A stretch of 64,000 bases of DNA from the NCBI RefSeq assembly GCF_013373865.1, contig NC_050471.1, positions 5,369,307 through 5,433,306 of the forward strand, in the 5' to 3' direction. Below are positions 1 through 10,672 of this stretch, one piece after another (positions within the stretch are counted from its first letter, which is position 1; each line of letters starts with the position of its first letter). The stretch is from Monomorium pharaonis. Its lineage: Eukaryota; Arthropoda; Insecta; Hymenoptera; Formicidae. The translations under genes were made by a program, and so were the position numbers. The notes beneath the pieces are model-generated. The model had not been told where the DNA came from and made no database searches. It saw only the letters and a list, made by a program, of their open reading frames with translations.

Positions 1-894
1 TCTATCGATGCGATGGAAATGCAAATCTTACGGCAAATCCTCTTGAGGATGGGCGCGTAAAAGAGAGGAGGAGAGAGAGCTGGCAAGTGTACGAAATTGA
101 GTTCCGGCGAGAGGAACTTGAACACTCCCCGGTAGTTTTCTTGCAGCGCAAGGTCGACTGTTTCTCGTTATACTCGAAGAGGGTGGTAAGGCGTTTTGGA
201 AAATTAAAACCGTATACATTTTATAAATAAAATTGCAGAGACGTATTATATGAGGCATTTAATGTGTCTGGTACCAATTATTTTTCATGTACTTTAATTC
301 AATAATAGCACTGAATCGGCGATAAAACGAAAAACAACGTAAACCTTTGTTACACCGAACACACATTAGAGATAAGAGTATTCACGGTTTTCGATTGCCC
401 TCGTAAAGAGAAACGGAGAACCGAAGAAAACGAAAAAGAGGAACAGAAAAGAGGTGAACGCGCCCCTTTTTTTCCCGCAGGTAAATATTTCGTCGCTATC
501 GCGGTTTAGACGATTTAATGGACGGCCATTAAATTTGTCAGCAGGTTCCGCGCTCGGAATTCGTGCTCGATTCCCCCCGGGGGGTCAGCGGTCACCCCCC
601 GCGGCCGAGCGGCGGGCCCGTTTATCGCGCCACCCGGTACATTCGGTAGCCGGGTATGCCGATAGTGTACCTGCATCCGAGTGCTCGGAGGCCCTCTCTA
701 TCTCTATCTCTCCCCCGTTGGAAATTTGCATGGCATTTACATCCGATTGCGGCGCAACGCAGGCTGAAAGCGACGAGCACGGTCGTGGCCGTGGTGGGAA
801 GAGGAAGGGCGAGGGACGAAGGCCGAAGGGCGAAGAACGAAGGGAACCGAGGGGGTTGACCGGTCCCCTCCTCGCCGTGGAGATCAGGGACGCG
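1..894. other. Non-coding left edge with a CpG-rich island
   Basis: POU octamers occur at 19-26 and 724-731. 510-660 holds GACGGCCATTAAA (a PHO-like CGGCCAT joined to a homeodomain-like ATTA), the palindrome CCCCCCGGGGGG (573-584) and a cccgg...ccggg hairpin near 632-655. Reading frames are short and overlap one another. Confidence 0.5.
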
Positions 895-940
895 TAGGTG
901 CACTTACGTCGGAATTAGACATTATTTTAGCCACTTAACT
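895..940. repeat. Duplicated non-coding module 1, copy A
   Basis: 895-928 matches 2291-2324 at 32 of 34 positions, beginning taggtgca and including ttacgtcggaatt and gacattatttt. The shared word gccacttaact follows at 930-940 (2337-2347 in copy B, after a 12-bp insertion). The copies are in direct orientation about 1.4 kb apart and neither has an open reading frame, so this resembles a duplicated regulatory element. Confidence 0.9.
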
Positions 941-947
941 CCGACGC

Positions 948-2290
948 GTGCACCGGCTACGTTTCAGCGACTCCTTCCGTCCAATGAGCTGCGTTTCGCG
1001 CCCGGCTAAGTGCTGTTTACGAGACAGACGAGCGAAAGAGAACCCGAGGGGAGCCCTGTCCCGTTCAGTTGGGAAAAAGATCGTTTGCTCTGTAAACGAT
1101 CCTGATTTCTATCCGATGAATGTTTATGTATGACTCGTCGAACGGCACGAGTGAGTTATAGTGCAAACTGTATTTTGGAACAAAATAGAACTCACGGGTG
1201 CATGATAAACGGTTAACACTCTGTATTCACGTTGATTTTTTTAGGTAACTTCTCTACACAACACTTCCAAATTAATTGTCATTATTTTTACAAGATTTAA
1301 AAAAATCTGTAATGATTTTTGCATACTTTAATATCTCTAGAAAATATTCGTATGATTGTTTATTTTTTAAAAATTATGTATAAATGTTATAACTACAGTG
1401 GTTTTAGTTTGTCAAAGAAAAGAAATTTGCAGGACAAAATTGTTAAAGCGTGCGTGTAGAATGTTAATACAAAATTGTCACTTCACATTTGCTTTGTGAT
1501 TTAACTATCCTATATATTTTATAAAAATCAAATTATAAAAGGTGGTTTTTTTGCGTTGCGTCAACATTGTGAAACGTGAATTTAGAAATAATGCACAAGA
1601 GAAAAAAAAAGAAATCAAATAAAATAAAAATCATCAATATCGCCGGCTTACGAGAAACGTTGACACGTGAGTGAAATTAATAGATGATCGTAAATTTCTG
1701 TCACGAGATTCTACGCGATCTCTCCGCAACTTGGTAAGAATATCAATAAATTCATTAGACACATACACGTGTGTCTGCATCTTTCGCAATTACTTTGCGT
1801 ACGTTACAAGGTTTGCAAGGTCATGTTCTCGGACGTACTTTGCGTGCGATAAAGATTACTCACATCTTCTGAATCCGTACGCGACAATGTTGACTCATCT
1901 CGGATTAAAACAAAATCTCTTCAATTGAAATTGCCAACTAAACCTTGTTCTAATCTTAATTTTAACTCATTTCCGAAAAGAGTGACCATCTACATAAATA
2001 AAAAGTTTGAAAAACGTCCTAATGCTACATCGATTAAACGTTGAAAAAAGTTTCTCGGTAAAATAAATAACGCGGTAGCAGAAGCATCCGCGATATCTTG
2101 TGTTGCACATTTCGATATAACAAAGAAACAGGAAAGGAGACGCTGAAGAAGATTAAACATCAATGTACGTTTCTAAAGATTAAGGAACGACCCAAATGTG
2201 GCAACATGCACTCACACACACACACAGACAAAAAGTATTCCTCGGGATATCCGAATGAGTGCTCAAGGTAAAATCGTAAGGTCAGGGTCA
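948..2290. other. AT-rich non-coding spacer
   Basis: Lies between the two copies of module 1. I see no gene and no clear repeat in it. Confidence 0.5.
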
Positions 2291-2347
2291 TAGGTGCAGT
2301 TACGTCGGAATTGGACATTATTTTCAGCGAGTACCGGCCACTTAACT
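2291..2347. repeat. Duplicated non-coding module 1, copy B
   Basis: Direct-orientation partner of 895-940, with two substitutions in the first 34 bases and an insertion before the shared gccacttaact. It is followed by a GC-alternating stretch (gcgtgcgcgcgcg). Retention of both words with altered spacing suggests that the words matter more than the distance. Confidence 0.9.
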
Positions 2348-3564
2348 TAGGCGTGCGCGCGCGTACGCACGTATGTGCGTGTCATAGGTCCTATTATCGC
2401 GGCCACTTGGTGCCGGAATGACGATACTGTCTGTCCACTGTTAAAGTTCGTACTCTGCGCGCGCGAGAGAGAAAGAGAGGAAATACAATAGTACGACTCG
2501 ACCTATTTTAGACCGCTGGATATGAAATCAACTCTTTTACAACTCGGTTTTATTCAAACTTTGAAAAATGTCTTCTTGCAATCGGATATTATACATGTTG
2601 CACTTTTGAAAAATTCTACAATCATCACTTGCTGTGGGGAATATTTTACAAATTCGCGATCCTCATCACGAAAGAGACTTGCCAGGTAAAATACAGTAGA
2701 AAAAGAAGTTTTCTAAATAAACGTATAACGCGTAATGACAAGTCGTGCGTAACGTGTGTATTTTTTAAAAATTAGCTCGGCTTCCATCCAGAACCGGAAT
2801 CCGAACTATCCTCTCTGACCGTGCCGTAGTAATATTTTTCTACTTCGTATACCTCTATTCTTCCCTTTTCCCTTCGGCACCGAAGGAATTCTAGCGACGA
2901 GCAACAGGCCGATTGTAAAACGTGTTGGCTGCTGACGCAGCAGACGTAATGTCATAAAGGCAAATCCGCTACGAGCCGTTGATGGTGACAAGCGATCTTG
3001 CATGCGAAACGCACATTATATAACTTCGGACACAAAAAATCGAACGGCAATTACCGAGACACCAATTTTGCTAAAAACAAAATTGAAAGGGGAGCGGGGG
3101 CAGGTACAGGTACCTCGGCGTAATCGGCGAGGAAAGGCGCGTTTCTCGCTTCTGGCCGTCCGGATCCGCGAGTCAAAACGGAGTGAAAGGGGAACGCAAC
3201 GGTAAGTCGATCGGAGCATCGATAAAATTGAGAATGCACGCGGTCTGCCGCTTTTAATGAATGAACGTCTCGTGAATATAGTAAAGAGAACGGGGAGGGA
3301 GGACGAAAGGGGCCCCACGAGGGCGGGGTGGGCGAGGAGGGATACGAAGAACGGCGAGATACGGGAAGGGGGACGAGTATATGTGCACGCAGTACACGCT
3401 CGCGTGTATACGCACACGCACGACGGAGTTTAACGTTTGTGTGTAACGTAGCCGGAACGGCGGCGGCGGCGGCGGCGCGGAGATCTACATAATGTTTATT
3501 ATGCTAACCTAGGCCAACGCGGTTGCATCAACAAGTGTTATATTATCATTCAAATAAAATGTTT
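2348..3564. other. Non-coding spacer
   Basis: Mixed composition, with CpG-rich purine sequence at 3080-3380 and the GGC repeat at 3459. No recognisable gene. Confidence 0.5.
3459..3477. repeat. (GGC)n repeat
   Basis: About six ggc units in a CpG-rich stretch. Confidence 0.9.
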
Positions 3565-3585
3565 TAATCTGCATACGTTTTATCG
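3565..3585. repeat. Duplicated non-coding module 2, copy A
   Basis: Begins taatctgc and ends cgttttatcg. It matches 4306-4326 at 19 of 21 positions. The word TAATC resembles a bicoid/Otx-class homeodomain site and TTTTAT resembles a posterior Hox/caudal site; that reading is inference. Confidence 0.75.
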
Positions 3586-4305
3586 CCCTCCCGCGGGCAT
3601 GCGGAATGCACCGCCGGCACGAGACACGCGTTCCACGGTGGACACGCGCCCGTCGTTTGGCTCTTTTAAGCGTCCGGCCGAGCGTGCCTCGAGCGGAATT
3701 CCTTCCGGGGCGGCTTCTCTTTCGATGCCGATTCTCGGACGGGAAAGCGACCTCGAGAAAATTGATGGAAATTGTCCCCGATATATTACCCCGGCCATTT
3801 AACCGGCAACTATACAAAAAAATGGAACTCTTAATTTTTCATCCCTTTTATACTTCACCGTCGTTCGTTTTGTCGCTGTTTCTTTTTTGTTTGCCGTTTC
3901 TTTTCATTTTTTTGTACACACTCCCGATACGATGTAATCATATTTTAGATAATAAATTCTTTGCTTTAATGCTTCGTATTATATCAAAATTGTTGAATAA
4001 AACGCGAGCCGTATTTCTAAGTTTTCCTCAGTCGGCATATTAAAAACACATAAGTCAAAATGATCGTTCTCAGGAGGCACCAAAAGCAGGAGCAGGCGAA
4101 ACTGACGACCTCGAGGGGTACGGCGGAGTGTTCTCCAAACTGTACGAGATATTGTATTCAGAATTGGTCACTCAGAGACACTTTATCATCGTCCCGGGGC
4201 AAAACGGGGCCTCCCGAAGGCAAAAACTTCGCGACAGATTTTTCGATTAGACGGAAAGAAGTCCGGCGAGATTTGCGAAAAAGTTTTCTAAGGAGAGCGG
4301 AGCTC
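3586..4305. other. Non-coding spacer between module 2 copies
   Basis: CpG-rich to about 3800, including CCGGCCATTTAA near 3791 (PHO-like plus ATTTAA). The following AT-rich stretch has no supported gene. Confidence 0.45.
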
Positions 4306-4326
4306 TAATCTGAATGCGTTTTATCG
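4306..4326. repeat. Duplicated non-coding module 2, copy B
   Basis: Direct-orientation partner of 3565-3585, 741 bp away. Both are followed by CpG-rich sequence, but further alignment is weak. Confidence 0.75.
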
Positions 4327-4958
4327 GTCCCACGGGTCGCGTCCCGCGCGGAACACACGCGAAAGTTCCGCGTTCCGGCGTGCGGCACGCGAGTGCGTGC
4401 ACGTGCCGCCGTACGATTAAAGATCGCGAGCTCGTGCGTCGAAATGTGTAAAAAAAAAAAAAAAGAAGCGGCGACCTGTGACCGCCGGTTTCGTCCACGA
4501 TTTGCAGCGTGACGACACGAATCCGTGTGACACATAATTTAATTAATGATTCGCATGCTCGGCGACGACTGCGCTGCGCAAGAGCGACCCGAGAGAAAGA
4601 AAGGAAAAAAAAAGGACAGGCGAAAGGATTCGAATGCACGCGCGATCAATCACGCGATCAACAATCCGTATCGTGACGCAATAAAAAGAACGGGAAAATG
4701 AGAACGCGCTCTGCGCAGCAGAATTTTCCTGCATAAATGACAATTTACGAAAGTTTAGTTTGATATACCTTTTATTTTCTATATTGTCCCGAAAATAATC
4801 CGGAGTAATTTTCAATCAAGCGCCAACGATTCCAGTATTATTTTTTAATCGCACGTGTTCACGAAGGTACGTCGAGCACCATACAGAGCTTTGCGTGCAA
4901 ATTGGCTGACGCGACGTAGAGAAGTCATCGCGCGATCACTGGTATCGCAGCAACCGGG

Positions 4959-4989
<31 letters not shown>
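4959..4989. repeat. (GA)n microsatellite
   Basis: GA array with one aa interruption. Confidence 0.95.
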
Positions 4990-5090
4990 TATTGCAAAGT
5001 AGACTCTCTCATCTCTTCCCTATCTCACTTGCGGCTGATCCGGTAATCATCCTACTTATGCCTCGGTCTCTCTGTATATCTGTCTCGACC

Positions 5091-5121
5091 TCTCTCTCTC
5101 TCTCTCTCTCTTTCTCTCTGT
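5091..5121. repeat. (TC)n microsatellite
   Basis: TC array about 100 bp after the GA array at 4959. The two are complementary and could fold back on each other. Confidence 0.95.
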
Positions 5122-6200
5122 CTCGCCGCCGGTTTCGTCCCGCTCCCCATGGGCCATTCGCGCGACGATCGGGGTGGGATCTTTCCGTGCCACCTGTGTG
5201 TCTTCATTATTCAGCAATGCAAATAGATTGCTGGCGCATTACCATAATTAGATTCAATATTTGTAGCTTGTCACGCCGTTACTATAATTCATCAGGGCGC
5301 GCGCGTCTATCTGGCGATTTGTCAGCCCGATCTCGCCCCGCGGGCGAAAAATGCATGATTAATACCCGCGGCGCGGGTGAAACTGGCACGATCATCTTCC
5401 GTTCGGAATTCCTCGCTACCGCGAATCGCAACACCTCGCGAACGTAGCCAAATAGACTCCAACCAACAATGAGATATATGGATGTATGTCAGCGTACGTA
5501 ATACGAATGAGTTTCGGACAGTCGTAAAAAACGTGACGGGGCAAATTAATTCCCCGGGGCATCGAAAAAGCCGATCTGCATGGTATATGACTAATTGCCG
5601 CTGTCGTTTAGATAAGTGATTGGCAACATCGATATCGGGTAACTACGTTACGTCGAGATCCTGAGCTAAAATGATATCTCCGCCAAAAAGTCGCGGCGAC
5701 GTCTGTTTCGTTCAGGAGAGATTCCAATTTTAACGTCAATTCCTTTTTTAAAGCGACAGATATATTTAGACACAAGCTTTCCAGTTGTAAATGAGAAATT
5801 AGCCGTTAAATGAAATTTTCATATTTGTTGCGTGGTCTTATAAGCACCGGGCTAACACCCACTGAAAATCCATAATCATAACGCAGTGACACTCATAAAT
5901 AATTCAGGACAAACTTTGCCAGCGCACGAGAAAAATGCAGAAACTGGTCTCGACACACCGATATCTGTGTTTTGACCCCAGCTTTGCCGAAGGCCACTGT
6001 AACGTAATAACTTATCGTGAATGCTTTTCAACGCAAAACGCAGCCTCTCGGAGAGTATGTAGCTTTGCAATCGCGAAGGTCAGCGACGACGGTACGCGAG
6101 TATTCTCAGTTAAACGATAAGCCAACGATTTACGTATTTATTGATTACGATAATAAGAATCTTTTTTTCTTCGGTATTATCTGGTCCGTATGAATGGCAA

Positions 6201-6207
6201 GGAGAGA

Positions 6208-6238
<31 letters not shown>

Positions 6239-6256
6239 CAGAGAGAAGAAGAGAGA
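6201..6256. repeat. (GA)n-rich microsatellite
   Basis: Interrupted GA repeat with gaag and gggaga units. Confidence 0.9.
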
Positions 6257-7787
6257 ATATCATAAGGGAAAAATTGGTAGATTTGTCGCGTCACGCGCGA
6301 TTGTCGCGTTAGCATTTGACGTTCGTGATTCCGTAACTTCTGACTCCCGACTGTATGTCAATACACGTCGCGAAATTATCGCATAAAAGCTTCTTCATTA
6401 TTTTTAGGCATCACGCATACGTACAAACACACACGCACGTTACACATACACGTACACCGGTAATTCCAGCTGTCTTGCGGCTGACGAATATGGGTCGCGT
6501 TTATGTCACGGCGTGTCAGCTTGTCATTACACGTTTCGCGTACGGAGTGCATTTCGCGAAGTCTAGAGATGCATTTGCGACGTATGACGCAGCCACAGCG
6601 CGCTCGGAAGTAACTAAAAACGATTTTCCGAATACACCCGTCTAATCGGACTTAACGCGGTTTCGCAAACATAGCCCGCGAGACAAATTACTTTTGACGT
6701 ATATTAAAAGGTGTACAAGGAGGTAGGCGATCGTGCGTCGATGTTGACGTAGGAAACGCGTTTCGCGTTAGGGAGCGTTTCTTAAATTACTTGAAAAGCA
6801 AATTTCTGCGTTGGTTCCACATAGCCTTTTCCGAACGAATGTTTTCGGGTTAGTCAGTAGACCGCGATGGACGTTTGCCCTCAATTAACTTTATAAGTGA
6901 GTAAGGAGGCGTGCGCCCGACCGTCCGTCCGTCCGTCAGTTCGTTCGTATCTCCATTGCATGCGATGTTCATTCTAACAAGTGCCAAATCTCACCACCGA
7001 GTGTTGGGCATTTTTATTGGGGTGTAATGGAGCCACGGAAGAGCGGCGGAACTCGCGGGACGCACGCTCCAAGATCATTTGCACGGAACGCTACATTCCA
7101 TTTTAGCGCACGTGCATCCTTTCAAGGACGGTAGATACATAATATTAAGGTAGAACGCGTCACGGCATTCTTCGAAATCAATAAGTTAAAAAACATGTAA
7201 ATGTATATTGTAAGGCAATGAAAATATATGATGTAATTGTGGCAAAGCTGTACTTACTATTTCATAAATATACCAGTGTTCATACACGTCAATCCAAATA
7301 GACTGGTAATCACTACTTTTCAATATAATCCTTTTCAAGAGGTGACGGATACACGTGTAAAGAGTCTCGGAAAGGTTGGAAGTCAACTCTAGATGCCTAA
7401 TTGATTGTCTCGGCTGGGAGATGTCGAGATAATCCCTCAAAATAAAACATGGGCGTACCAAGAGACCTTGGTAAAGAGGTGATATCGCCGATCTACACGG
7501 GTCGCGTCGCGGAGAGGTCGCCCCACGTTGCTCCCACGCTCCGCGGCGGTTCGACAAATGCGCCGGTCCCGTCGTTTCCGCGACCGAGCGGTGCGTTTCC
7601 GCGGGCAGTGTAAGGTAACGCGGGCATAAGTCAAACGTGCGTCGGCGGAACCCGACGTGATCTCGGCTACCTAAAAGAGTAGTCTCTCTTCTCTCTCTCT
7701 CGAGGGACGTTCAATCTTTATCTCCGGCGGCGGCTCGTACGTGCGTAAGCGTGCGGACGCACGCACGCACGCACGCATGCACGTTTT

Positions 7788-7805
7788 CGTAGCTACGTAG
7801 CTACG
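7788..7805. repeat. 18-bp perfect palindrome
   Basis: CGTAGCTACGTAGCTACG is its own reverse complement. It follows an ACGC tandem array at about 7757-7776. Confidence 0.95.
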
Positions 7806-8973
7806 CCACGCATGCATGGGCGAACGAAAAAAATCGCGACGTACACGGATAAGCCCGCCCACGCGAGCGTGTACCGTACAAGAGATGTGCCGCGTTCGCC
7901 GGTGACGTGCGTGTGCACACACGTTGCACACGTGTACACGCACGTAGACGAGACACCGTGGACGTACAGGTGTACGTTTCACGAGCGCATGCGTAGGCTC
8001 GTTTACTTAGCCAATGCCATAGCTGAGTTATTTATCTGTCTTTTGCCCGGCAGCGCCAGTCGAGAATGCCTCTATATACGAGCCAACACTCCTAGAGAGT
8101 CGTATATGCGCGTGGGTCCCCCGAGTCTTTTTTTTTTCTCTTCTGTTCAAGGCCTACCTGGTTATGTTGCTGTCGGACGCACGATCGGTTCTCTCCTTTC
8201 CTTCTTACGCTACGTGTCCGTCTCTCGATCTCTACGTTTGTCTCCGTCACCTCGGTCTCTCCCCCGTTTCTTATCCCTTTCCTCTCTCTCTCTTTCTCTC
8301 TTGGTCGCCGTTTCGCCGGGACCACTGCGCGATCTTATGAGAAAATAAAAAGAAAACAGAAAATCGACGAAAAAAGAATGGTCGAGAGGTGAACAAGGTT
8401 GGCATAAGGACGATCCCGAGGAATCTCCCGCAAAGTGGATCCGGTACTTAACATCGACGAGTTCGCGCGTCCCAAGGGTCTCGAGTGGGACCGAGAAGAG
8501 ATCGTTAGAACGGTGATGTCGTTTCACGTTGACGTGTTTTCGATCACGAGCCAATGTTGAATTCGCGAAATCAAACGTCAACAAAAATCCGTGGAGATGG
8601 ACGTCGGGACAATTATATGCTTATTGAAATTCCACGACTCGATCTGTAATTGTAAATTTTTTACCAAGTCAATTTCGAGGTGTAATCCGCGTAAACGCTG
8701 TAGAAAAAGACATACCATTTTCTACCGCTCGATTCAAACGCGAATCAATCGTGTTTCGTCGATTTAATCGCGGGGCTGTGCGATTCCCTGGAGCCAAGCA
8801 GGAAGTCGCGATGAAAAATTCGGTGCGGAGATACGTAAACGATGGATGAGGTCTCGCGTACGCGGCTCACGCTCGCTCTCCGTAGCCGGATTGTTGAGTG
8901 ACGTCAGCGTCACCGGAAATGGAATGTAGGTAGCGATGCTTATTAAGCTTCAGAACGCGAGAGAGGGAACTAC

Positions 8974-8976
<3 letters not shown>

Positions 8977-9016
<40 letters not shown>
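8977..9016. repeat. (GA)20 microsatellite
   Basis: A perfect GA dinucleotide array, with purine-rich sequence continuing to about 9118. It lies about 220 bp left of duplicated module 3A. Confidence 0.97.
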
Positions 9017-9018
<2 letters not shown>

Positions 9019-9164
9019 CAAAAAGAGAGCGGGAGAGATAGAGAAAGAGAGCTCGACGGAACAATCAGTCAAAGGGAGAGAAAGAGGTCTCCAGAGAGAA
9101 AAACGGAGAGAGGGAAGGATGACGTTCAATTGTTTCCTTCGCACACGCGTGCCACCGCGTATGC

Positions 9165-9184
9165 ACGTAGGTACGTACCTACGT
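9165..9184. repeat. 20-bp perfect palindrome
   Basis: ACGTAGGTACGTACCTACGT is its own reverse complement. It lies 50 bp left of duplicated module 3A and shares the TACGTA core of the 7788 palindrome. Confidence 0.95.
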
Positions 9185-9234
9185 CCGTTCGCATAAAGAA
9201 GACGGCGATGCGCTGCGAAGATCCTAGTGTGGGC

Positions 9235-9314
9235 ATCGGCTATTAAATCAATGCGCTGGTGTCAGGATCTGTTCACGCCTCGCTAATACACTCGTGGAAT
9301 GTCAACGAGGCGAC
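9235..9314. repeat. Duplicated non-coding module 3, copy A
   Basis: Three blocks are shared with 10578-10672 in the same order and orientation. Block one is atcggctattaaatcaatgc (18 of 20 identical). Block two is GTTCACGCCTCGCTAAT at 9271-9287 (17 of 17). Block three is around GGAATGTCA (9303 onward). The gap between blocks one and two is 16 bp here and 28 bp in copy B. Homeodomain-like TAAT/ATTA words and a TEAD/Scalloped-like GGAATG are visible in both. Confidence 0.9.
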
Positions 9315-9969
9315 TACCTTGAGAGAAGGAGGCTGCCGCCGCGGCTCTGTTGCTGCAGCCTGGGAAATCTCGAGGCGAGCTATAAGGGTGAGTAACACAC
9401 CTCGTCCCGGCGAGTTGCTCCTCGACGAGCGGAGATTTTAAGATGTGTGCTGAATGCCACGGAAATGTCGCGTGAAATGTCTCCCGTGAAAACAAGCGAG
9501 GAGAACGAACGGTCGATTCGTGCTTCGTAAAAACGAGCTTCAGGATAAATTTTATACCGTTAAATCTAAACTATTGCAATTGAATGAAAGAATTGCCGTT
9601 AAGCGGAAGTGTCAATTTTCTAGAATAAATGCGATAAAGTGTATCGCGAGAGAATTGTATTTTTAATTTCTTTACCCTCTACCCACTAAGAGCAGACAAA
9701 AATAACTGCGCGTTTAGAGTGTTTCCTCGATTGCTTAAGTTATTTGTGAATGAAAAATGAATAAGGAAGAGTGAGTAAGTTTGCGTGCGACCGCACTCGG
9801 GGGAAAAGACTTATTCAGCTAATACTTGGATAGCGCTTTGCGGTTTGGACGCGCATTATTCTCGCAATGATCGCACTTCCATTTCCTCGTCACAACGTCA
9901 AAACGTTTACATATACGCGAGCAAGAATGATTGCGTCTACGCGTTCGTTACGCTTCGTGTTTCTCGAAT

Positions 9970-9989
9970 GAGAGAGAGAGAGAGAGAGA
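9970..9989. repeat. (GA)10 microsatellite
   Basis: A short perfect GA array about 590 bp left of duplicated module 3B, mirroring the GA array left of module 3A. Confidence 0.95.
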
Positions 9990-10577
9990 AACGGCTATTA
10001 AAGGAGTGGCGAAATGTTCGTCAATAACTAATTAACAGAAGTAACGATAATTTGCGGGCTCGAGCGACGTACCTGACCGGTGCGAGCGAGGAGTTCTACG
10101 TGCGCGAGCGTATTCTATAATTAAAGTCGGCATTACGTGCGTACGTGTTATCTTCCATCCGCTTCTCGTTGTTATGCAGAGTGTCTCTACTACTGCGAGA
10201 GGGGAAAAAAAATTTGGAATAATTTTGGAGGATGTAATAGTTAAAATTTACGAGCGTCGAAAAATAGATAACGGGGAAATTCGATAATCATTTACGTCGC
10301 TGGTTTCAGGCCGTTGTCGGCTGTTCTCGCTGCGACAGGGTCTGTATCAATAGCAGCAAAATACCGAGGTCCGCACGTAGATACCTTGTACCGAGTACGC
10401 GAGTGGAATACCGGGCGAACAAAGCGCGACGGCAGGGATTCGAGATGAAGATGCAATAGAGCCGCGCGCGAGAGAGGTGTCGCTAGGTATAATTATGGCA
10501 TTCCAGATAAGGTGAAACGTGTACTAACGACTCTGGCCGCGGCTACCGGTCTCTCTTGTACGAGCGGTCACTTTTCT

Positions 10578-10672
10578 ATCGGCCATTAAATCGATGCATT
10601 GCCGGGCGATCGACGGCGCGGCGGCGTTCACGCCTCGCTAATGCGCGATCCGAGGAATGTCAGGAAGGCGAT
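10578..10672. repeat. Duplicated non-coding module 3, copy B
   Basis: Partner of 9235-9314. Block one is atcggccattaaatcgatgc, which also contains CGGCCAT, a match to the Drosophila PHO consensus. The exact 17-base block is at 10626-10642 and GGAATGTCA follows near 10655. The different spacer with conserved words is what diverged enhancer copies look like. Confidence 0.9.

Larger units (their letters stand above)
4327..8976. other. Non-coding region with scattered simple repeats
   Basis: Holds the GA/TC arrays listed separately, an octamer at 5217-5224, CpG-rich GT/CA-rich sequence at 7740-7990, the palindrome at 7788, C/T-rich sequence at 8130-8310 and a full CRE word TGACGTCA at 8899-8906. 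No reading frame resembles a known protein. Confidence 0.5.
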
